Made by a program: the position numbers and the translations under genes
The notes under the pieces: generated by a model
The model's input: only the letters and a program-made list of their open reading frames with translations
Told to the model about the DNA's origin: nothing
The model's database searches: none
Part shown: positions 44,151-51,709 of the stretch, piece by piece
Layout: each line of letters starts with the position of its first letter
Numbering within the stretch: position 1 is the stretch's first letter
Assembly: GCA_963772845.1 (NCBI GenBank)
Contig: CAVYYW010000023.1
Location: forward strand, 101,110-165,109
DNA length: 64,000 nt
Reading direction: 5' to 3'
Origin: CAVYYW01 sp963772845
GTDB lineage: Bacteria; Bacillota; Bacilli; Bacillales; Sporolactobacillaceae

Positions 44151-45821
44151 TCATCTCCTTTTCTGAACTACTAAAATATATTCCTGTAGCATTGTCTGAA
44201 TTTCTTCATTTCTTAACATGGTGGAGTTTATACTATGAGGAAGGCGTTTAAATGAATAGTCTCTACTAAGGGAAGTAACATTAAGATAACCTAAATTACT
44301 AAACCATTCTGAAAGAATCCTTTCAAAGTTAATATTAATACTCCCCATGACTGTCCTATGACCAACTATCCAAGCTTGAATACCTTCTTCTTTCAGGACA
44401 TCATCAGTTTTTATTACTACATCATATAAGTCCTCAAAAAAGTGCATTACCTCTTTTTTTCTTTTTTCATAAGATGAAATTTTTCTTCTTATCGACTCTT
44501 TTACTTTAGGGATATTTTCCATAACCATTTTATATGTATTATAAAATTGTTTTTTTTCCCCTCTTACCAAGAAATTTATTTTTTTAGATGCTTGATATTT
44601 AGCCAATTCTTTTACTTTTTTATCGCTAAGAGTCCCTTTTCCTTTAAGCTTTCTTAATATGTTTAATCTAAGTCTTTCAGTGATTAATTCCCAGAGTAAG
44701 TTATTATTACTAAAATCATGTATTAAAGAAAGCATATCCTTATTTTCGTTATTAGAAATTAATTCATTTAGGTATGTTAATACTTCACTATACCTCTTTC
44801 TTTCAATTTCGACCTTAGTATTCATATCATTATTAAGAGAACTTAAAGTTTTAGATGATTGTAGTATTTGAGAACTTAAACTAGCTGAATAGGATTTCTT
44901 ACCACCTAATAATTCCTCATCACAGTTTTCTGCCTTAATAGGAATATTTAAATATCTTTCAATTAAGTCACCTAACCATTGAAGGGATAGCCTTGAGTAT
45001 TGACCATATGCAACGGTACTCTTAGAATCCCCATATGGAGGCGATGTTAAAATTAAATCTACTTTTCTATTGTCGAGGTAGCTTAAGTTTTTAGCATTAC
45101 TTAAGTGCACTTCAGAATTAACCTCTGTTTGTTTAGTGAAATTTATCTTTTGAAGCATATCTAGTATAACTTCTACACACTCTCTAAACTCTTGCTTTGA
45201 ATCAATATTATGTTCTTTTATTTTGTTTGGAGACATTCTATATAATTTAAATTCATCGTTTCTTGAAAGTGAACTTTTTCTAATAGTAGCACTAAGAGCT
45301 GTTAAAAGAATAAGAGCAAATTGTTCTCTGTATTTTGTGGTTCGTGTTAATAAAAATTTATTTACCTTTTTTTTTATTATTGATATCTCTTGGATATTTT
45401 TATCTTTAAACCAATAATCTATTTTGTCGATTTTTGGTATATGCTCTTTAGCAATTACTGAATCATTTAAATCGTTCTCTAAAAATTCTTTTACCTTTTT
45501 AATTGTGTAGTTTGTGTTATTTACAGTTAGGACTTTTGTTTTTGCCAACAGTATTGAGAGTGGGTTTAGATCTGAGCCAAAGAATTCTAGTCCTGCGTTC
45601 TTAGCTTCAAGCCCAACGGTACCACTTCCGACGAATGGGTCAAGTACTGAATTAATATTATATTGAGACTGTAATAACTGCATTAAAGTATTTACCATTT
45701 TAGGAAATGCCTTAGCTGGATACCCATGAAAGCTTCCATTCGTACTAAAAAATGAGGAGTATTCATTTTCCCCAACGTAGTTCAAGTCAATATCCCAAAG
45801 ATCTATTATAGAACTACCCAT
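44151..45821 (-). CDS. DNA methyltransferase (N4-cytosine/N6-adenine type)
   Basis: 556 residues, intact. SAM motif I is LDPFVGSGTVGLEA (residues about 60-75) and catalytic motif IV is LILTSPPYGDS (about 260). Motif I precedes IV, and SPPY favours N4-cytosine or N6-adenine methylation. KAFPKMVNTLMQLL upstream of motif I is typical of this MTase_N6_N4 group. A long helical insert follows motif IV and may hold target recognition. First gene of the island operon, 46 bp before the GHKL gene. No adjacent recognisable restriction endonuclease. Confidence 0.88.
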   Translation of the reverse strand: MGSSIIDLWDIDLNYVGENEYSSFFSTNGSFHGYPAKAFPKMVNTLMQLLQSQYNINSVLDPFVGSGTVGLEAKNAGLEFFGSDLNPLSILLAKTKVLTVNNTNYTIKKVKEFLENDLNDSVIAKEHIPKIDKIDYWFKDKNIQEISIIKKKVNKFLLTRTTKYREQFALILLTALSATIRKSSLSRNDEFKLYRMSPNKIKEHNIDSKQEFRECVEVILDMLQKINFTKQTEVNSEVHLSNAKNLSYLDNRKVDLILTSPPYGDSKSTVAYGQYSRLSLQWLGDLIERYLNIPIKAENCDEELLGGKKSYSASLSSQILQSSKTLSSLNNDMNTKVEIERKRYSEVLTYLNELISNNENKDMLSLIHDFSNNNLLWELITERLRLNILRKLKGKGTLSDKKVKELAKYQASKKINFLVRGEKKQFYNTYKMVMENIPKVKESIRRKISSYEKRKKEVMHFFEDLYDVVIKTDDVLKEEGIQAWIVGHRTVMGSININFERILSEWFSNLGYLNVTSLSRDYSFKRLPHSINSTMLRNEEIQTMLQEYILVVQKRR

Positions 45822-46091
45822 TTTATCACCTAACCTTCTATTACATGAATAAATTTTCCTTATACTAAGACAACTTACAATTATATAATAACATGACTTT
45901 GTGTTATTAATCCAGGTTTACCCAATACAATGGAGCTATCTTTATATTTCTCAATTTAACGAAAAAAATAATTTGATATTTAATTTATTTTTTCATTTTT
46001 CTAGACTCTTGGGCTCCTCTCCGAAAGTCAAAGACTATAAGGGGCTTGCCACTTATAGTAAGTAAATGTTAAGTTTAATTGCTTTTTCTGC
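45822..46091. other. Intergenic upstream of the methyltransferase
   Basis: A+T-rich; likely holds the operon promoter. A perfect CTGCCTA-TG-TAGGCAG palindrome spans 46089-46104 at the end of the TOPRIM remnant. Confidence 0.5.
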
Positions 46092-46685
46092 CTATGTAGG
46101 CAGCTCAGCAGATCCCCTATTAATTTGCTCTTTTAGCTTTTGTTTAGCTTTAATATCCACATTCCAGTCTTTTAATTTAGAGAACTCAGTAGTAAACATG
46201 TCATTTGAAAATATTCTATAACACTTATTAGCAAACTCCCTCCCAGCCTTATCATTATCCGTATAAAAAGTTATTTAATTCATCTTATGACCTTCTTTTC
46301 CCATCTGCTTTATTTCCTCAATCATGGTCTGTCGCTTAAGCCCAGACATAGAAACTAACCGAGTGTTCTTCAGCCTTTCCTTCTTAGTACTCCAGTAAGA
46401 CAAAACATCAATCGGACTTTCAAAAAGGTAGATGGATTTAGGATTACCTATATCAACTGAGAACCCCGCCGACCCATGACTGTTCCTTAATATCAATTCC
46501 TTAGTTTTCTTATGAAAAGGAATGAGAAGGTTTTCTTGGTTCACCAAATGCTGTTCAAGATCATCCATTTCCTCATCACTTAACGTTAAGGTAAATTCCT
46601 CTTGTCCCACATCAATCACAAGCTCATAATTTTCACTTAAACGCTTAAACACACCCACTTCATAATTGCTATTAAACAAAAGCAT
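46092..46685 (-). pseudogene. TOPRIM (DUF3991-like) protein with internal stop
   Basis: Start ATG at 46685 with AAAGGAG upstream. The reading frame gives SIYLFESPIDVLSYW (TOPRIM glutamate motif) and LVSMSGLKRQTMIEEI, an in-frame TAA at 46275, then directly ITFYTDNDKAGREFANK (TOPRIM DxD motif) and a tail to TAG at 46092. Without the stop the product is about 197 residues. Related domains occur in plasmid and ICE primase/relaxase-associated proteins. The nonsense codon, not an indel, breaks it, so here true decay is likely. Confidence 0.65.
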
Positions 46686-46781
46686 TCCTTCCACTCCTTT
46701 GTTCGATAATTCCTCATGAATTCCCTTAGCTTGATATTGGTCTAGTTTCTACAGCACTTATTCTCTTCTGACGCTCACCCT

Positions 46782-47178
46782 ATGTTCACCTTTCAAGAAT
46801 TTACTTTAGAGTGGATTAATACTTATCGTGAAACCGCTAAAATAAGTTCTGTGAGAAACCGGCTGCAAAACTTACGTCACTTAAATAGATTTTTTGGAAA
46901 TAAAAAAATAAAAGATATCACGCGTAAACAATATCAAGCCATGCTTAATTCGCTGCATAAAGCAGGTTACGCGTTTAATACCTTGGATGGCATTCATTCA
47001 ACGGGAAGGATGCCTCTCTATTAATTGAAGAGGAGTAGGAGTTAAAGAAATTCAGCAGCGATTAGGTCATGGAGACATAAACACAACTATGAATATATAC
47101 GCGCATATAACTGAAAACATGGAAGAAAAAGCCTCCCAAAAGTTCAGTGAACTTATGAGAGGCTCATTAGATCTATAG
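46782..47178 (+). pseudogene. Tyrosine integrase with internal deletion
   Basis: The 5' piece, FTFQEFTLEWINTYRETAKIS and RNRLQNLRHLNRFFGNKKIKDIT, is the core-binding (SAM-like) domain. Around 47000-47040 it jumps to GVKEIQQRLGHGDINTTMNI and YAHITENMEEKASQKFSELM, the catalytic C-terminus with LGH and the nucleophile Tyr. The first catalytic Arg and the H-x-x-R region between them are missing, as is the N-terminal arm domain. It lies 90 bp from attR, as expected for the island's own integrase. It cannot be active. Confidence 0.85.
47130..47168 (+). terminator. Integrase terminator-like hairpin
   Basis: AAGCCTCCCAAAAGTTCA / TGAACTTATGAGAGGCT inside the integrase 3' end; the same style as hairpins at 24102 and near 31330. 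Confidence 0.55.
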
Positions 47179-47192
47179 TATTTTCCCCGCCA

Positions 47193-47214
47193 GGTATGTC
47201 AAAAGTATGTCATT
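47193..47214. promoter_or_regulatory. Arm-type repeats, right end
   Basis: GGTATGTCA and AGTATGTCA with 11-nt spacing, mirroring the left-end pair at 39678. Confidence 0.6.
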
Positions 47215-47234
47215 TTGACTATTGGGGTGAAGCT

Positions 47235-47256
47235 AAACCCTTGATATCAAGGGTTT
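47235..47256. terminator. Palindrome downstream of groL (replacement terminator)
   Basis: AAACCCTTGATATCAAGGGTTT, a perfect 22-bp palindrome built of two 11-bp arms, 11 bp after the groL stop on the island side. It resembles the displaced terminator at 39511 but lacks a clear T run. Confidence 0.55.
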
Positions 47257-47265
47257 GGGGGCATG

Positions 47266-47284
47266 ATTACATCATGCCGCCCAT
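47266..47284. repeat. attR within the groL 3' end
   Basis: 19 bp identical to attL; it covers the groL TAA stop and the last codons (GGMM). Confidence 0.85.
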
Positions 47285-48895
47285 TCCGCCCATTCCGGAC
47301 ATGTCTGGTGCGCCGCCTTCGTTTTCGCCTGGCTTGTCTGCAACAACAGCTTCAGTTGTTAGAAGCATTGCTGATACAGATGCAGCGTTTTGAAGGGCTG
47401 AACGTGTTACTTTTGTTGGATCGACGATACCTGCGTCAACCATGTTGACCCAAGTGCCTTTTGCAGCGTCATAACCGACGCCAATTGCTTCGCCTTTAAG
47501 TCTTTCGACGATGACAGAACCTTCAAGGCCTGCGTTTTTAGCAATTTGACGAATTGGCTCTTCAAGAGCACGGAGAACGATGTTAACGCCTGTTGCTTCG
47601 TCGCCATCAGCATTAACGCCTTGAACCGCTTTAATCACGTTCACAAGGGCTGTACCACCGCCTGAAACGATACCTTCTTCAACAGCTGCGCGTGTTGAGT
47701 TTAGAGCATCTTCAATGCGGAGTTTACGCTCTTTAAGCTCTGTTTCAGTTGCTGCGCCGACTTTGATGACAGCAACGCCGCCAGCAAGCTTAGCAAGACG
47801 TTCTTGAAGTTTTTCTTTATCGAATTCAGAAGTTGTTTCTTCTAATTGAGCTCTGATTTGGTTAACGCGAGCTGCGATTTGATCTGTTTCGCCTGAGCCA
47901 TCAACGATTGTTGTGTTTTCTTTTGTAACAACAACTTTAGAAGCTGTACCCAGTTGAGCAAGTGTTGCTGATTTAAGATCAAGACCTAGATCTTCAGTGA
48001 TCACTTCAGCGCCTGAAAGTGTTGCAATATCTTCAAGCATTGCTTTACGGCGGTCACCGAAGCCTGGAGCTTTAACCGCTACAGCGTTAAATGTACCGCG
48101 AAGTTTGTTTACAACTAATGTTGCAAGCGCTTCGCCTTCAACGTCTTCAGCAATGATCAGGATTGATTTGCCTTGTTGAACCACTTGTTCAAGAACAGGA
48201 AGCACTTCTTGAATGTTTGTGATTTTTTTGTCAGTGATAAGAATGTAAGGGTTGTCTAGAACCGCTTCCATTTTATCAGAATCCGTTACCATGTATGGTG
48301 AAGCATAACCGCGGTCGAATTGCATACCTTCAACCACTTCAAGCTCGGTTGCGAATCCGCGTGATTCTTCAACAGTGATAACGCCGTCGTTGCCAACGCG
48401 TTCCATTGCTTCTGCAATCAGTTGACCGACTTCTTCGTCAGCAGAAGAAATTGCCGCTACTTGAGCAATTGACTCTTTGCTTTCGATTGGTTTAGAAATG
48501 CTTTTCAGCTCTTCTACAGCCGCTCTTGTTGCTTTTTCAATACCACGGCGGATAACCATTGGGTTCGCACCTGAAGTGACGTTCTTAAGTCCTTCACGAA
48601 TCATCGCTTGAGCAAGAACCGTTGCTGTTGTTGTTCCGTCACCGGCAACATCATTTGTTTTACTTGCTACTTCAGAAACAAGCTGTGCACCCATGTTTTC
48701 GAACTTATCTTCAAGTTCGATTTCTTTTGCGATGGTTACACCGTCATTTGTGATAAGCGGAGATCCGAATTTCTTTTCAAGAACAACGTTGCGTCCTTTT
48801 GGTCCAAGCGTTACTTTTACAGCGTCAGCTAGAGCGTCGACACCGCGAAGCATTGCGCGGCGAGCGTCTTCACTGAATTTAATTTCTTTTGCCAT
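47267..48895 (-). CDS. groL: Chaperonin GroEL
   Basis: 542 residues, intact and of normal length: MAKEIKFSEDARRAMLRGVDAL, NDGVTIAKEIELEDKFENMGA, the ATPase motif AGDGTTTATVLAQAMI, and the C-terminal GGM-rich tail (GGAPDMSGMGGMGGMM). It folds proteins in the GroEL-GroES cage. It is cotranscribed with groS 45 bp upstream under CIRCE control. The 7.7-kb island sits exactly at its end; the 3' codons are restored by the att repeat, so the protein is unchanged while the original terminator is displaced. Confidence 0.99.
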   Translation of the reverse strand: MAKEIKFSEDARRAMLRGVDALADAVKVTLGPKGRNVVLEKKFGSPLITNDGVTIAKEIELEDKFENMGAQLVSEVASKTNDVAGDGTTTATVLAQAMIREGLKNVTSGANPMVIRRGIEKATRAAVEELKSISKPIESKESIAQVAAISSADEEVGQLIAEAMERVGNDGVITVEESRGFATELEVVEGMQFDRGYASPYMVTDSDKMEAVLDNPYILITDKKITNIQEVLPVLEQVVQQGKSILIIAEDVEGEALATLVVNKLRGTFNAVAVKAPGFGDRRKAMLEDIATLSGAEVITEDLGLDLKSATLAQLGTASKVVVTKENTTIVDGSGETDQIAARVNQIRAQLEETTSEFDKEKLQERLAKLAGGVAVIKVGAATETELKERKLRIEDALNSTRAAVEEGIVSGGGTALVNVIKAVQGVNADGDEATGVNIVLRALEEPIRQIAKNAGLEGSVIVERLKGEAIGVGYDAAKGTWVNMVDAGIVDPTKVTRSALQNAASVSAMLLTTEAVVADKPGENEGGAPDMSGMGGMGGMM

Positions 48896-48940
48896 ATTAA
48901 AGCACCCTCCTTATATTCAATAACGTTTAATTTTTTAAAA

Positions 48941-49225
48941 TTAACCTACGATTGCTAAGATATCGTCTTGACGAAGAATTAAGTATTCTTTACCTTCGAA
49001 CTTTACTTCAGTACCTGCATATTTAGAGAAGATTACTGTGTTGCCTTCTGAAACTTCAAGAGCAATGCGTTCACCGGCATCAGTTACACGACCTGACCCT
49101 ACGGCAACAATACGGCCTTCCTGCGGTTTTTCTTTAGCAGAATCCGGAAGAACAATCCCGCTTGCTGTTTTTTCTTCTTTTTCAACGGTTTCGATAATAA
49201 TGCGATCACCTAAAGGCTTTAACAA
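48941..49225 (-). CDS. groS: Co-chaperonin GroES
   Basis: 94 residues from a TTG start (MLKPLGDRIIIETVEKEEKT), with AAGGAGG 8 nt upstream; the longer ATG-started frame from 49249 includes the ribosome binding site and is not real. TASGIVLPDSAKEKPQEGRI is the mobile loop and GTEVKFEGKEYLILRQDDILAIV the conserved C-terminal part. It caps GroEL. First gene of the groESL operon. Confidence 0.97.
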   Translation of the reverse strand: MLKPLGDRIIIETVEKEEKTASGIVLPDSAKEKPQEGRIVAVGSGRVTDAGERIALEVSEGNTVIFSKYAGTEVKFEGKEYLILRQDDILAIVG

Positions 49226-49261
49226 TGAAATAACCTCCTTAAAGTCCATTACTTTAGTCTG

Positions 49262-49288
49262 TTAGCACTCGAAGTTGATGAGTGCTAA
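49262..49288 (-). promoter_or_regulatory. CIRCE element (HrcA operator)
   Basis: TTAGCACTC-N9-GAGTGCTAA, a perfect match to the consensus, between the promoter and groS. It implies HrcA repression of groESL. Confidence 0.97.
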
Positions 49289-49298
49289 TCCAGTTAAT

Positions 49299-49327
49299 AT
49301 GATAATCAATATGGTTTTTATTTGCAA
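49299..49327 (-). promoter_or_regulatory. groESL sigma-A promoter
   Basis: Minus strand TTGCAA (49327-49322), 17-bp spacer, TATCAT (49304-49299), followed by CIRCE. Confidence 0.8.
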
Positions 49328-49488
49328 GCATTTTATTTAAAAAATTATGATTAATGTGCTCTTAAAGCAGACAGATGCTCATGAGCATTATGTATGAAAG
49401 GAAGATGCACTATTTGCTGAGCGATTCACTAATCTTCTCAAAGTGAAGTCATAAACAAACTATGCTAAAATAAGCTAGAAATAAGCAG

Positions 49489-49740
49489 AAAAGCGCAAGC
49501 GCCCGTCTTAGCCACGACAGAGCCTGGAGATTTTCCTAACAGAGGAGCTTTTTTCCTCTGAAGGGAAAGCGAAGGATCCGAGTGGCTGGGTGCTGAAGCT
49601 GGACAAAGAAAAGCGGAGCCGCACTTGTCAGCCCTGAAGGCACTGGAGGCTTTACAAGAAAATAGTTTTTTATTTTCGCTGTAAAGGCGAAGTGACCCCG
49701 AAGGGCTGTGCGGCATAGCTGGACAAAAGAAAAGCGCAAG
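49489..49740. repeat. Interspersed AAAAGCG element, two tandem copies
   Basis: Each unit of about 120 bp runs AAAAGCGCAAGCGCC (or AAAAGCGGAGCCGC) ... GCCTGGAGATTTT ... GAAGGxxCCGAG(G)GGCTG(G) ... GCTGGACAAA. Units lie at about 49489-49610 and 49611-49735; further ones are at 50655-50850. ORFs across them are artefacts of G+C-rich repeats. Confidence 0.75.
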
Positions 49741-49782
49741 CGTTCGTTTGCTTTTTAATGTACAAGTAAAGGAGACAGGTCA

Positions 49783-50478
49783 TTGCCGAAACGTTATTGG
49801 TGGATCTTAGTAGTTTATATTGCCTGTCAGCTGTCGGGATTGATCCCTCATTTCATTCCGCTGCTTGATGGGATTCCGAAAGCACAGCGGGCGGGTGTTT
49901 GGATTGTCGGAAGTTTTTGCGTCACATTAGTTATCATTATTCTTCTCTTACTGCCTGAACGTAAAATGAAAATCCGGACGCAAGCCTCGATCGGCACGTC
50001 CATAACCTGGGCCATCTTGGGCCTTATCATGCTGTTTATCGCTCAAACGATCGCTGCGCTCATTGAGCAGATGCTTTTTGGAGAATCACGTCAATCTCAG
50101 AACACCACACAGATTATTAATCTTGCCAAGGTCTCGCCTTATGTTGTGCTGGTGGTCAGTATTGTTGGACCGATTCTTGAAGAGATCATCTTCCGCAAGA
50201 TAATCTTTGGTTCTATTTATAAAAAGACGAATTTTATTATTGGAGCACTAGTCAGTTCATTGCTCTTTGCCCTTGCGCATATGGACAATCATATTCTTGT
50301 TTATACATTTGTCGGATTTACACTCGCTTATTTATACAAAAAAACTGGCCGGATCGTTGTGTCGATGTTTGCCCACGCAGGAATGAATACCGTTGTCGTT
50401 CTGTTGGCGCTCTCACCGCACATTCAGAAAATCATCCAGGAACAGGCCACTCAATTTATTGGAGGGTTCTTTCATTAA
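49783..50478 (+). CDS. ydiL: CPBP-family intramembrane metalloprotease
   Basis: 231 residues, seven or eight membrane helices. The CPBP/Abi motifs are EEIIFRKIIFGSI (EExxxR), FALAHMDNHIL (FxxxH) and HAGMN (HxxxN/B), the zinc-type active-site set. Bacterial members resemble Rce1 prenyl-protease; B. subtilis has the homologue YdiL at the same place next to groES. TTG start with AAAGGAGA 7 nt upstream. It overlaps ydiK by one base (TAATG). Confidence 0.88.
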   Translation: MPKRYWWILVVYIACQLSGLIPHFIPLLDGIPKAQRAGVWIVGSFCVTLVIIILLLLPERKMKIRTQASIGTSITWAILGLIMLFIAQTIAALIEQMLFGESRQSQNTTQIINLAKVSPYVVLVVSIVGPILEEIIFRKIIFGSIYKKTNFIIGALVSSLLFALAHMDNHILVYTFVGFTLAYLYKKTGRIVVSMFAHAGMNTVVVLLALSPHIQKIIQEQATQFIGGFFH

Positions 50479-50654
50479 TGACACACAAACGTTTATATTT
50501 ATGGGGATTCATTTACCTCGGCATGGCAGCTCTGTTCATCGCTTCCGCCGTCCATGAGGCAGACCCCTCAATCTGGAATGCTGGAACGCTGCTTTTTGCA
50601 GCAGTTGCAGCTTTCGACATTCGCATGGCAATCCGATACTTCTTCCAAAAGTAG
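50478..50654 (+). CDS. ydiK: YdiK-family membrane protein (DUF4305)
   Basis: 58 residues: MTHKRLYLWGFIYLGMAALF with a first membrane helix, a short loop (VHEADPSIWNAG) and a second helix (TLLFAAVAAFDIRMAIRYFF). Length and layout match YdiK. The ATG overlaps the ydiL stop by one base, so translation is coupled. B. subtilis also keeps ydiK and ydiL together, in this neighbourhood. Function unknown. Confidence 0.8.
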   Translation: MTHKRLYLWGFIYLGMAALFIASAVHEADPSIWNAGTLLFAAVAAFDIRMAIRYFFQK

Positions 50655-50850
50655 CAAGAAAAGTGGAGGTTGCCTGGGTAGCCCTGAAGGAGCCTGGAGA
50701 CTTTCTGAAGAGAAGCTTTTTGTTCTCTGTAAAGAAAGTTGAAGGAACCGAAGGGCTGGCAACCGAAACTGGACAAAAGAAAAGTGGAGCCGCACATGTA
50801 GCTTCGCAAAGTCCCCTGGAATTCTATAGGCTGAGAAGATGCCTTTGCAA
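50655..50850. repeat. Interspersed AAAAGTGG element copies
   Basis: One full unit (about 50660-50775, GCCTGGAGACTTT ... CCGAAGGGCTGG ... ACTGGACAAAAG) and one partial unit that ends in GCCGAGCTGCCGGGAAGTTC, a phrase also found near 4855. Confidence 0.65.
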
Positions 50851-50973
50851 CTAAGGCCGAGCTGCCGGGAAGTTCGAAATGCCTGCGGAATCAGCTGGGG
50901 GCCACTGAAATTTTTTACAGAGTGTCGACATGTTCTCAAATGAGAATGAGTAGACACTCTTTTTTTTGCCCTT

Positions 50974-51170
50974 TGATTCCACCCAAGCGGCAAAAAGCTC
51001 AAATTGGGGAATCAAAAGAGATGTTTGATTCCCTGCAAGCGCCAAAAAGCTCAAATTGGGGAATCAAAAGAGGTGTTTGATTCCCTGCAAGCGCAAAAAG
51101 CTCAAATTGGGGAATCAAAAGAGGTGTTTGATTCCCTGCAAGCGCCAAAAAGCTGAAAAAGTGGAATCCA
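50974..51170. repeat. 52-bp tandem repeat, four copies
   Basis: GATTCC(CTGCAAGC)GCCAAAAAGCTCAAATTGGGGAATCAAAAGAG unit at 50974, 51027, 51079 and 51130. Each unit holds an inverted pair GATTCC / GGAATC, so each can form a hairpin. The last is degenerate. Confidence 0.85.
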
Positions 51171-51259
51171 AAGCGGGATGATTCAAGCGAGACAGCATTT
51201 GGATCCTCATGGAAAGCGAATACTTACCAAAGTTCGCCCCAAAGGTATGCCAGAGGGAC

Positions 51260-51660
51260 TTTTTCAGTGACCTCATCAGCAGTGAGACCCTACAGCGCAA
51301 TCGTTTGGAGGAAGATCGGCTAAGAGCGTCACGTCCTGTGACAACGCCGATCCTACCCACATCCTGTGGGCATGAGGAGGCTCGCGGTCCGCCCACGAGA
51401 ACAGCGAGAGGCCACTGATATGCTAACTCATTTAAAGTGACAAGGAAAATTTGCACGGCTCAGATTCACATTTTGGCTGATTGGAGTTGAGGGCACGAGA
51501 CTCCAGTGGGAAAAGCAACAGCTGAAGATCCCCGCAGGAAGTGATTTTCTTCCAAGGAGGCTGAAGCGTTGCCCACGGAAAGCGAGTGCTTGAAACGGAA
51601 ATCTACAATCACATCTACACCGGAGCACTTTTTCAGTGTCCTTGCTTCGACAGGCTTCGC
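51260..51660. repeat. Interspersed GAGACTCC elements
   Basis: Two degenerate units: 51260-51425 (CTTTTTCAGTGACCTCAT ... GAGACCCTAC ... GAGGAGGCTCGCGG) and 51483-51650 (TTGGAGTTGAGGGCACGAGA ... GGAGGCTGAAGCG ... CGGAAAGCGAGTGC ... CTTTTTCAGTGTCC). They are relatives of the elements at 5161-5490. No gene supported. Confidence 0.65.
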
Positions 51661-51671
51661 CAAAATAATTC

Positions 51672-51703
51672 AAAACCCGCTTCCAGACCGGAAGCGGGTT
51701 TCT
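51672..51703 (-). terminator. Methionine aminopeptidase terminator
   Basis: AAACCCGCTTCC-AGACC-GGAAGCGGGTTT, a 12-bp perfect stem with A/T flanks. Confidence 0.92.
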
Positions 51704-51709
51704 TCATCA

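Larger units (their letters stand above)
39546..47284. mobile_element. 7.7-kb genomic island integrated at the 3' end of groL
   Basis: Bounded by the 19-bp direct repeat ATTACATCATGCCGCCCAT at 39546-39564 and 47266-47284; the right copy is the end of groL including its stop codon. The right end carries the 3' part of a tyrosine integrase. Both ends carry GTATGTCA direct repeats. Gene content (methyltransferase, GHKL ATPase, receiver-like protein, unknown gene, TOPRIM remnant) is A+T-rich and unlike the surrounding core genes. Confidence 0.88.

Noticed and set aside
47263..47448. Plus-strand ORFs over the groL 3' end
   Set aside because: Shadows of groL; one is also created by the att junction.
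49465..51673. Multiple ORFs between groS, ydiL and map
   Set aside because: They are reading frames through interspersed repeats; only ydiL, ydiK and map have start signals and family support.
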